Shown piece by piece: positions 47,301-59,300 of a stretch of 64,000 nucleotides of DNA. The position numbers were made by a program, and so were the translations under genes. The first letter of the stretch is position 1; every line of letters begins with the position of its first letter. The notes below the pieces were generated by a model. The model was not told the origin of the DNA. It made no database searches and saw only the letters and a program-made list of their open reading frames with translations. Origin of the DNA: Ischnura elegans (taxonomy: Eukaryota; Arthropoda; Insecta; Odonata; Coenagrionidae); assembly GCF_921293095.1 (NCBI RefSeq), contig NC_060257.1, forward strand, positions 56,270,968 to 56,334,967, written 5' to 3'.

Positions 47301-50300
47301 CTTCCTGAGGATTGGGACAAGGAGCCGGTCAAGGTTCTTGTGGCCTCGAATTTCGAGGAGGTTGCTCTCAGCAAGGATAAGGATGTACTGGTCGAATTTT
47401 ATGCCCCTTGGTGTGGACACTGTAAGCAGCTTGCTCCTATCTATGAGAAGGTTAGTATGAGAGGTCTATACCAAGTAAATGTTCCTTTCTTACAAAACTG
47501 GTAATATTCCTATATCAGTGAAACCTCTTTTTTGCACCCCTCTATTTTATGATTTACATCATTTTGCAAAAATGTTATAAGTTCCCTGCTGGTACCTTGT
47601 ATGAAAATTATTCCTGAGTTTTACGCTCTCCTTGATGTAAATATTTTAGGTGGTTTCTTTGAAGGTTTTAGCATGGATGTGGTTCACTGTTATTTTTTGT
47701 GGATGGAGCTATTTTTATTATCATGTGATCTGAAATAATGAGAAGGGCCAAGTTGTATGTTGTGTCGACACATTCATTAATTATCCGGTTTTTGATTTTG
47801 GATGCCATAACGTTGCCTTAACTCAGTCTTGAAACCAGAGTGTAGATTTAGATTAAGTTAGCAAAGGTTTCCAACTTGGTGAGAGAATCCATCTTGTCAA
47901 GCATTTTGACATATGTCCAATTTGCCCTGGTGAAATATCATGGGTTGGGACTGTATTCAAACGAAAGTGAGCTATATTTATCAAGATTGAATACATTAAA
48001 ATAGGGGGTGCTTTATTCTCAGCATTATGGTATATTTTACTTTTATATGAGCTTTATTGTCCTTTGTCATTGCTACACAATGGGCAATCAATGCTATTAA
48101 TTAGGACTGAAGTTCTTTTAATCCACTTGAAGCTATTACATTTTTGCAACAAAGGGTCAGTTCAGTTCTCAGAGACAAATTTTCTTTATCTTTGAATTGG
48201 AATCAGAACCAAAGCAAATAGCATCCGTGTGGCAATAATTTCTGTTGACCTAGTGTGTGAAATTTTCTCTGGCACAATTTACATACTTAAGTAGTGTGAT
48301 TTTATGGAGCCAATCACTTTTGAGATATTTGATGTTATTTTAGACAGTTTTCAAAGTACCACAGCAAGTATCATTACTTACTATTTATTTTTACCTTTTT
48401 CCCCAAGGGAAAACACTTATACACCCATGTCTCGTATAGCGCAAGGGATGCGTTCCTTGGGGTCTTTGCGCTATACGAATTTGCGTTATACGAGAGCGTT
48501 TTAACATAGGGAAGATAGGGATGCGTTCCTGGTAGCATTGGTCTTGGGTATTGAATTTCCTCTAAAACATCTATATTCCCATAAAAAGCCTTAGAAAACA
48601 TTATTTCTATAAATATTTATAGTTTAAAACATCTTTAAAGATAGTATTCACGCATTCAAAGACTTTTATTCACGTTAAAAAAAATTCTTACGTGCTTTCG
48701 AAATTCCATCCTGTCGTGCGGGTGGGCTAACATCTGCTATCTCAGGGGATCGTAATGCGTTGCCGGCAGTTGATGATTTTTCAAACTAGTCTAAAAACAA
48801 CTATTGTGTCACCCAGGCCCTTTTGTCTCTCATCGAAATGACAGGAAAATGCTACTTTAAATGCCATTTCATAGCTAGCGGAGTTTATGAATGATAAATC
48901 ATTTTGATTTGAAGTCCTCCGAGTCATTAGCAGCTACGTGAAACAGTCTTTAAATGCCTTGAAACCTGACCCAGGTTTTCCTTCCCTGAAAATGAATGAA
49001 CGAGAATGCATTCTTTTCCAAAATAATATCGTCTCATCAACACTAAAAACTAGTTGAGGGGGAAAGGAGCCACTTTCAATAACAGCTTGGAGTTCATCAG
49101 AAAATGTTATGGTGGCTGCGCTATCAACACTTGCAGATTCACCTGATATCGCCGCACTGAAAATACCTGCTTGCCGTTTAAATTCTGGAACGAACCGGAG
49201 CTTTCACTTAATGTCTCGGAGCGATTACCACTCTCGTCTTTTTGTACTGATTCACCATGAACTTTCCGTATGTGTAGACCGCTTGGTTGAAGTTGGTGCG
49301 GCTGAGGTCACTGATATTTTAGCTTCGTCTTTATTCAGAATAAGGCATCGTGAGTTTAAACTTCCGCGCAATATCGCTTTGACGCTCTCCATTTTCAAAG
49401 CAATTGACCTCTCTCAAGTCCTCTTCTAGGTTAATGGTTTCTCTTGATAAATTCTTGATTTTTCTACACGCATTCCTATTTTTTGCCATATTCTCTTGGT
49501 TTTTACTCTGTATGGCTCTATCTAAATCACCTTCTTCTGCTGAACTGTATCCCTGAGACGCAGAAGGGCTATGACTGCGGGGAGGGAACGAAGCCATTGT
49601 GTTTAAGACTCTATAGCGGACCCTTTTATGTGTTGATGCTATTCATGCGCAACTCGGTCACCGCTCCATTTCTCCCCCGTGAATACCGATGACCTTGAAG
49701 GCTTTAGCGTAGACTCTCTACCTGGAAGTCAATCGCCCGGTAACCTACGACGGCAAAAATACGTCTCAAACCGTATTGCTGAAAAAAACTCATTTCCACT
49801 AGCCCCACGCTTAATTAACGATCTAAATTATTTATTATCATTCTGTTAAGGAGACGAGATAAATCTTCGGTAGGCCGGCTATCTAGACCCAATGACGAGT
49901 AATACTTTTGGAAATTGCGCAGCAATGAATTTCGATTAATATATAAACAAAAAAGAAGATTTGAGGCAAGAAATAATATCAATATGGGTAAATTGATAGA
50001 AATTTCGTGTGTACTTAGCGCAAGTTCACGTTTTATCACGAGAGCGTTTAAGATTTTTGATTAGGCTACACTGCGTTGCAATGTTTCCCCGAGGAACGAA
50101 TTTGCGCTATATCGAAATTGCGCTAATCGAAATTGCGCTATACGAGACATGGGTGTATAAAGCATTGATTTCAAATTAAATTAATTATTTCAAAATCATA
50201 GTGTTACAAAATTTAACAAAAAGAATTATTATGAAAAGCATCAAAGAAATATAACTATCTAAACAAATATAACTATAAAAAGAAGTATACATTTTTATTG

Positions 50301-53300
50301 CTTTGAACTAATTCAATGATTCTTCCAAACATAATATTAAATTCACGTAGAAGCAATGCATTTTTTGCAGGCTATTAATATATTTTGAAAATTTGTTAAT
50401 GAAAATTTAGCCCATTACTAAGAACCCTAGCTAGGAACAGTGCCCAGGAAACGAACTGTTATTACAACTGATTAAAATTGTGGACCAGCCCATCCTTATT
50501 TTTTTTAAATACACACATGGTAATGATAGAAAATTTTCTTTTTAACAGTTGGGAGAGAAGTACAAGGACCATCCTAGTATTATCATTGCCAAGATGGATG
50601 CCACGGTTAATGAACTGGAGCATGTAAAGATTGCCAACTACCCTACCATCATGTTGTACACCAAAGATAACAATAAGGTATGTTACTCCATTAGAATTTT
50701 TAAACCTCATAAGGTTAATGAAGTATCAGTGAAATTCCATAGCCTTAAGGGAATAATTTTTTGGTTTAATTTGACTAATTTCATTTTTCACTATTCATAC
50801 AATTAATTTAGTTCTCATTGGAAGCTTATCGACTACTGTCATTTTTCATACCATGGCTTTTCAGCTGAAGCATTCATAGATTGAATTCAGATTATTGTGT
50901 GAAGTTGCCGTGGTTATTATATCTCTATATTAAAATATATTCTCTTGTATCCAATTGAAATCAGTAAATACAGGTGGTCCTCAACCTTTATGCAATTCCT
51001 AATTTTGCTTGCCTATTGTTCACCTTTTGCTTGACCTATCTTCCTTATAATCAGGCTTGAAAATTTTTAATGGAAAATGAAATAATTTAAATATTGCACC
51101 TTTAAAAAGTTCAAAGTTTAAAAGTTCAATTTTCTTGTAAGTGCATTGGATACATGCCATTCAGTTAAACTTTTTGTGTTGTCTTCAATAAGAGCTCAAT
51201 GTCATTTTGTATTCTTGAATATTCAAGAGTAACATTAATGTTGCACCAAATTAGCATGGAACTTAAATGTTTGGCTTTTCTAAACATCTTCAGGAATTCT
51301 CTGTATGTATAAGTTGAGGTCTGCCTGTTCCAATATTCTTGTGTGAGAAATGCTGTCCATAAAATATGAGAAATCACTCATGACTGATCACACAGCAAAA
51401 ATGTTGATATTAATGTGTGTGCTGACCACTCACTAATGGCAATTAAAGCCAGGAATTCAATAAGCTCAAGTCAATTGAGCCATGAATTGAAAAGAAAAAA
51501 CTTTCGTTGCACACAGTTCAAGCTATCAAAGCAACAATTTAAAACTTGTTCTCATTAATAGTTATGTTACCCAAACTAATACCCATTCAAAGAAAATATT
51601 AAATCAACGGTTATAGAAGCCCCTTAAGCAATGAAAAATATACATTTGCAATTCCTACCTAGTGGACTTGTGCCATTTAGGAAATCATGGCTTCAATTTT
51701 TTCTTGGGCTTAAATCCCGTCGATATAAGAAAAAAACATTCTTTTTTCAGGGAGGTTCCGTTGTGGCTATGCATCCAAAACAAATACTTTTGGCCTATAT
51801 TTTTTGATAAAAACTTTGCTCCCCTAAATGGCATTCTTTGGTGTTATGAACCATTAATCAGGAGAGCCCTGGAATTTTTCATAATTGAATGCATTTATGT
51901 TTTAATAAACACTTATTTTTGCAGTGCAAGTGGACTTTTGTGCTGTTGTCATGTAACTATCTTGTTCTGGTCTCGAGCATTAGTATGCTTACAACTGGGA
52001 AAGTAGGAAAGTGAGGTGCCTAGATAGATTTTTGACAAGATTCTTACAATATATAGACCATATGTGTTTCTTTGGAAGCAAAATTTATGTTCCAGTTGTC
52101 ATTTAGATATTTTTGCCAATTTGAAAAGCCACACCATAACAGCACAGAGATTTTTTAAAAAATTTTTAAACACGCAATCCTAGAGGGCATTTTCAGTCAA
52201 GAACTGATCTAGAGGAATACGTACGAAGCTAAGGAGAAAGTATCAAAGTAAATTGTTTACTGTGTAATAGTTACAATTGCATCAATACAATCAACTTATG
52301 ATTAATTAACAATTTGTCTTCACAAAGAGTATTTCAGGGTATAATTGTGTCCTACCAGTAATGTAATAATTGTGTACGTGATTGGAATCGATTTGGAAAT
52401 CAAAGGTAAAATTCATTCCCTCTATAAGTGATAATCTCATCAACTAGTTTATTATGAATTACTGAAGACTTTGTTCTGTGAAGGACAACTTGCTTCAGTA
52501 CTCCTATTTTACATGGCCCTCCAATTCCACAGGTTTGGGAAGAAAAAGTATAGAAACATGCAACTTTTTGTCTGACTTACCCTTTCAGTTGAGAATAGTA
52601 ATATGTGATGCACAAAGTATTGTTCATGGTTATGGCAGTCCCAGTTTGTAAAAAAATTAATTTTAATTTGTTTTTAATCATTGCTATAAAACTGTGCATC
52701 TTATTTTGCTTTGCTGTGCTGAGTTATGAGGAACAATGAATCCCTAAAAAATTCCTTAAATAGTGAAGTTTTATAGGAAGGCCAAAACATATATGCAGTT
52801 CTTTTGTGGCAACCTTATGAGTTGAATTTTAATCCGGTTTCCATGTGGGTCAGGTATTCTACTGTCATTCAACTTGTTCTGATATCAGTTGGAGCATTAG
52901 TATGCAAATGATTGGAAAAAATAGGAAAGTGAGGTACCTAGATTAAATTTTTTACATGATTCTTACACTACATGATTTTTAAGTTCCCTTTTACATGATT
53001 CTTAAGTTCCCGTTCTCATTTACATATTTTTGCCACTCTGACAAGCCATACCATAAGAGCCTAGAGATTTTTTTTGTAATTTTTAAACACTCAATATGAA
53101 AACCTGACCCAGAAGAATTCATCTCAAGTCAAAACAAATTTTCCGATGACATTTCCATGCCTGTATAATGTTGAAAGCCAGTGTGTTGGGTTGCCTGAGC
53201 TGCATTATAACTAGTACGTTTGTTATTTAAAGGTTATTGTTTTTGTGTTGTAATTGTATTTTGCATATAATGTGTGCTCCCCTTGATTCCATTAATCTTG

Positions 53301-56300
53301 GCTTCATCTTTGACAGCACATGGTTTATCTTCCTCAAGTGTGTTGACCATTTGGACATGCAGCAGTGATTTTTAAAAACATTTTTCTTGAATTGTGGTCT
53401 ATGTTGTGATTTTTCAGGGTATTCAGTATGTTGGCGAAAGAACACTGGAGGGACTTACGAAATTTGTTGAAACTGGTGGAGATTACGGAAAAGAACCCAC
53501 CGAGGTAACTGAATGCGGATGGCATCATTTTATATAGGGGCTTGGTGTTTTTTTTTCTTTGCTGGAATGCCATCTATTTTTATTATTTATTTGGTGAATG
53601 CTCTCTTTACATGCCAATCCTTCTCTCCATGGGCAATATTTATCTTTAATCTATTTTTTCATAGTCTGGCTTGGTAGAATTTTCAAGCTGTAATTATGCT
53701 GCACTGCATAGCATTACCCTGCATAGCTCCGTAAGCTGTAAATTAAACTGTATGTAGCTCATGTACAATGGGATGGATATTCTTCTATTTTGTCCGGGTA
53801 TTTATTGCTCAGTCTGGAAGGCTTGGGTATGATTTTTTTCCCCAGGATATCCAGGAACCTTCATCATGCTCTTCGTCACCAGTTTTTTTAATGTAATACT
53901 TGCATGAAAATCCTGTTACTCACTTACTATTTTCTCTTTTTACTTTGCTGCCTTTTTATCCTACCTTTGCTGTACCTCTGTGATCTCGGAAATAATCTCT
54001 GGATGTGGGTCTTGTGAAAAGGCTTTGGTGTTTAAAGGCCAGCGAACATTGGAAGCTCTGTCTGACTTCGTTGAGGGAAAACCTGAGAAGGTGCAGGAGG
54101 TAAAAAGCCTTCTAGACCATAATTTGGTGAACTGTCTATTCTGAAGTGGATTTGTTTATGAAACTACTTTTTCTCTCAAAGGGACCATTGAAAATAAATT
54201 AGTAGAATTAGGAGTGGATTGCGATAATATGGTGAACCGTTTAACAGTTACATAATGACAGAAAACGTTTGTATGAAAAATCTTCTCGGGATTGCGCGCG
54301 GGTTAGATTATTTAAGAGCGCCGACATTTCGGGTACCGACTCGCTACCCATTCTCATGGCTACACGGAGTAGCCGTGAGAATGGGTAGCGAGTCGGTACC
54401 CGAAACGTCAGCGCTCTTAAATAATCTAACCCGCGCGCAATCCCGAGAAGATTTTTCTAAAGTTATTCGCCGGGAAAGTGTAAAATCATACGTAATGTTT
54501 GTATGGTCGATAAAATTTTATTATTTGATCACCTAGGTTTTGACAATTTTTTTCATATTTAAGTTATTGCCTGGTAATTGATATAATTTGTCAAAAACTA
54601 GGTTAGGTAATGGTAAAATTCTGAGGGTTATAGTGACGTCTTCTATCATTATGTTACAGAATAGGTATTTAATTGTATTTAGTTTTTGTTGATTTGAATA
54701 ATTAGGGCGGGGTCTTTGATTGTCTTAGGTCTGCTATGTTGCTCAGAGAAGTTTTTGGTCCCAACATCATTCTGTTTGATGAGAACATAGGCAGATCATT
54801 CGATGTGAAAAGATCATTTCACTTCTGGTGGTCATGTGTTTCAAGATGGAGCTAAGACCTTGCATATTGAACTTGATTTAATGGAATGAATAAGACAAGG
54901 ATTGGACTTAGCTAAAATACCTTTTTGTGTAACGTTAATACAAATGAAAACTATTCATGAAGAAGTAATGTAAACTAGGTTGCAGAAGGAATTTGATAGT
55001 AATAGTCTCTTTTTTGTGCTCATGTTACTTCTATAACTTTACAAATTGTAAGGCATTAGAAATTTCTAGGGAAGGAAGCCCACAAATCAATAATTGTTTA
55101 TTCACTATCACTTTTTGTAGGCATGTATTCTTTGAATTGGAAATCAATTGTAGTTTTGAATCAAGGTGTTACTGTTCCTTCAGTAATATTCTAAAATATG
55201 AGAAATACTTGAACAATTTTAATGCTTTTGTTGGTATTTATACAAGCAATCATGATCTTTATGTATCCTTAATAAAGCCAGGAAGAATATAGTTGTGCAG
55301 TGGTAACTGTTAACGTTTTCATCAGAAATCCTCTTGGAAATCCAGTCATGTTAAATGTCTCCAGTACTTAAGCTTTGTTGAATCTAATGATCTGAATGAT
55401 GTTGTGACCAATGCTTCACTATACACTATATACTATGTAGCAACATATCTGATGCCAACAACAATTGAAGGTATGGGATGGTATTTCATTCACGGTTTCT
55501 GACATTTCAATTTTTTGGCCATTATCAGTCATGTTGGCCTTCATTGCAAAGTGATCATGTTAGTTTTCATTTTACTGGATGGGTTTTTAGATGCAGCTGC
55601 TATTTTCTGTTTGCTGTGAAAGAAAAGAATGGGCTTATATTGGAAATGATTAAGTCTTGAATTCTTATAAAGATAATCTTTAGCTACAGGGTGTGTCCTG
55701 AAAGTAGTAGGACTAAGTCGAGAACAAAAAATGTATTTCTCATATAGGTACGTCGCTTCAAAAATCTTCAAAGTAGCCCCCTTGGGCATCGACACAACGC
55801 TGCCAGTGAGTTTTCCACGCAGCATACGCTTCCTGGAAGGCTGACTCCGGGATGTCCTTTACAGCGCGCGTCACGGCCTTTTGGAGAGCTTCCACCGATC
55901 CGTGGTGACGCACTTTCAGAGGGGTCTTGAGCTTGGGAAAGAGAAAGAAGTCCGGGGGGGCAATATCCGGGCTTTAGGGTGGGTTTCCACGCCGTGTTTT
56001 GCCAGTTAGTCAACGACAATGAACGCGGTGTGGGCCGGCGCATTGTCATGATGAAGGATCCACGAAGCGGCGATGGCTGGTCGGACGCGGAAGATACGTT
56101 TTCGCAGTCTTTCCAGTACTTGCACGTAAAAAGCTGCATTAACGGTTTGCCCTGGTGGCACAAACTCACTGTGGATGACACCTTTCGAATCGAAAAAGCA
56201 CATGAGCATGGATTTTTGCTTCGATTTGGACATGCGAGCTTTTTTGGGTTTCGGAGATGTCGCTGTGTGCCATTCTGCACTTTGCCGCTTCGTTTCTGGG

Positions 56301-59300
56301 TCGTATTCAAACGTTGAGCGGTTGTTCTGCTCATGGCACTATCCCTGTAAGCTGCCTTGATGAGTTCATGGGTCTCCTTGCCGCTTTTCTCGAGTTTAAC
56401 GCAGAATTTCACTGCGTAACGCTGCTCCACTAAACGTTCCATGACGCACCGTGACGAGGTCACTTGACAGAGGTCTGGAAGAAATACGATTTACACTCCG
56501 CAAGAGCTCAGAGCCGACTGCCGCGTGTTCGCAGCGCTTTGTTAGAGTCCCTTCCACCACCTACAACCCAGAAAACTCCCGTCCGACCGTCCGCGTGTGT
56601 GGGAAAAAATCAGTCCTACTACTTTCAGGACACACCCTGTATCATGGGATCTCTGGGAGGCGACTTCTCATCATCATGGGGTAACAGAGAATGTTTCTAC
56701 TCAAACCCACTTATCTTTTATGTTAAACATTGTAGTAATTTTTGTTTATATTAATCATTATTATGCAATATTTGTTTTTAACATAAAGTCATTCTTCATA
56801 AATGAATCATTCATATTCACATTTTATCTTCTCAGAAACTATTTACCTATAATTTTCCCATTCCATTTAACTTTAAAATGAAACCTATGGTTAGGCTGAG
56901 GCTGATGCAATAAATCAAGTGTAATTATTTAATTTTCCTCAGCTATGAAAGTGTTGGAAGTTTCAGATACCTCTTAGTTAGGGAGGGTTTAGTTTACCAA
57001 AACTCCTAGCCTTTTTGCCTGTGTAGGTGAGCATAAGTTGGGACCAAGGTTGTGGAATAAATTAGGTCTCGGGTTTGATGAGTGAAAACTAGGGAAGTGA
57101 GATTTGTATGAAACAGGATGTAGTTTCCTGTGACAGACTTAAATTAGAAGAATTTATTTACTTGTTGTGAGTTTGACTTCCTTACTTGTAATTCTACAGT
57201 ACTTATCTGGAGTTTAAGAGGTGTTAGAGTATGTTCTACTAACTGAGCAATTTCCAATTTGTTTATTTGTACACCAAAGGATGATGAAAAAATATTTGAT
57301 TTAGTTGGGATTAGAACCCGGATCTCTCAATAGCCGGTCAGTTGTGTAGCCAGTTACACCACCAAGCAATTTTCTCAGAGCAGACTTTGGATGGGTTTTT
57401 CCTTCTTGTTCAGTAAAACCCATCTTGAAGTTCGCTTTGAGAAAATGGCTTGGTAGTGTAACCAGCTAACACACCTGACCGGCAACCAGGAGATCCGGGT
57501 TCAAAACCCGGATAAGTCAAATATTTTATCATGCCTAACTTCATCCTTTGGTGTAATTAACTTTGCACCCGCGCACATGACTGCGTGCAAAATCACTTTT
57601 TTCTGCAGTGCTTTGTTTATTTATGCTCCAAGCAAAACTGTTGTGGAAATTACTAAGGTAGTATGAGAGATTTTCCTCCGAGTTGTATCTCTAGCAAGCC
57701 AATTTGTTTTAGAATACTGAGAGGAGATAACCGATCTCAAGTGCAGGCCTTGTCATGGAGGCAGGTGACCTGTGGTACTTAATATTTAACATGCTTCGCT
57801 TAAATGAATAACTTTTTGAACCCTTTAAAACTCTTAAAATGTGTGAATGAGGAGTTTACCAGAGGCTCAGGGTAGCAAGTTTTTCTTTCGTAATTTAACA
57901 AATTAAAAAATCTCAGTCAGCCTACTGGTGTGCTTTATTAGCGGTATGTTGCACTTTGAAGCTAAAGTTATTTAAAAATCGATTTATAACTTTAAACTTC
58001 ATTCTTGTATTATCTTCTTTCCGGTGATGTTTCCCTTACAAGTCAATTGCATTTATTTTTTTAATTAATGGTCAATTATTGCTCATACTGGATATATAGG
58101 CAGGGATTCAAGTAAAATACTTCGACTGCCATACTCAGTAATTTAAATGCACATGGCATCTTTTAGCCTATTTCATATGTTGCTGTTGTGCCTATTCAAT
58201 CAAAATTGTGATGCATCTGAGATGATTAGGAAAGACAGGTGTACTTCATTATTTAAACAATAAATTGCTTTAGAGTACTCTGTTAATTCATTGAGGTAAT
58301 ACATAAATCATGTCATAATACTATCCTTGCCATCAAGCAAACTGGTGTATTCTGTAATTAAATAGAAACTTCATTTGTTAATGTATATAACCTTGGAATT
58401 GGCGTACTTAAATGTTGTTGTTGAATTAACTAACATCAAAGGTGGTTGGTTTACTTGGTGTAAACATTCAGGTTATCTGTCAAATTATTGATCATTATTT
58501 TTACTTGTTGGTGCTTTTAACGTGAGTTAACAACAGATGCCTCTTTCTCTTGTGGCTCTTATCATAGAGAGCTGTCAGATTTTCAGAGATCCTTATGTCC
58601 TCTCCCTTTCCTATATTTGTAATTTGTAAATAACTTTTTATCCATTTATTCATGAGTCTAACCTCCTCAATATGTAGATTTTTTAAAAACGTCTTATTAA
58701 CTTCTTTTAAATATGCATGCTCCTATTTTATTGTGTACTTTCATATGTTCTAATCAAAAGATGAGCATTGTAGTGAATTGAAATTATTTGTTGCTAAAAC
58801 TTGGTTCGTAGTTTATCTTGTATTGGTGTTAGATGTTTTGTGTAAACATGTTATAGATTGGTATTTGTCCTTACAAATACATACATATAAGGATAAATGT
58901 ATATGAAAATGATAAGATTGCATGCTTATTCTTGAATCAAAAAGGCTATTTAATTTGAAAACATGAAAGAAAATTACTGGGAGTCAATTAAATGGAAGAA
59001 AATCTTTCCATTCTATTCGGTTTTTTAAAGACAACAGTTTCGCTGGTGTTACAGTCAGCGTCTTCAGGTCGAAGGTATGACCTTACCTTCGACCTGAAGA
59101 CGCTGACTGTAACGCCAGTGAAACTGTTGTCTTTAAAAAACAACAAACGCTGTGAAAAACCCGAATAGAATGGAAAGATCATCTAACCAACGCCACGAAA
59201 ATCTTCGAACCTACATTACTTGGAAGAAAGGTCGGAATACTGGTGTTTTGATTAGCTTGGATACTGACTACTCGGAAGCAAATTTTTGTGTGCAAGCTTG

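Noticed and set aside
49109-49429. 106-codon plus-strand frame in PDI intron 7
   Set aside because: It is antisense to the Tigger transposase relic, whose VDET and LFWKRM motifs are on the minus strand.
55979-56463. Plus-strand open frames across the mariner copy
   Set aside because: They are the antisense of the transposase relic, which is clearly coded on the minus strand.
57440-57520. Possible tRNA gene (GGCTTGGTAGTG...GGTTCAAAACC)
   Set aside because: It has A- and B-box-like words but lies in a foldback, and I cannot form a complete cloverleaf with a proper acceptor stem; better read as a SINE-derived head.
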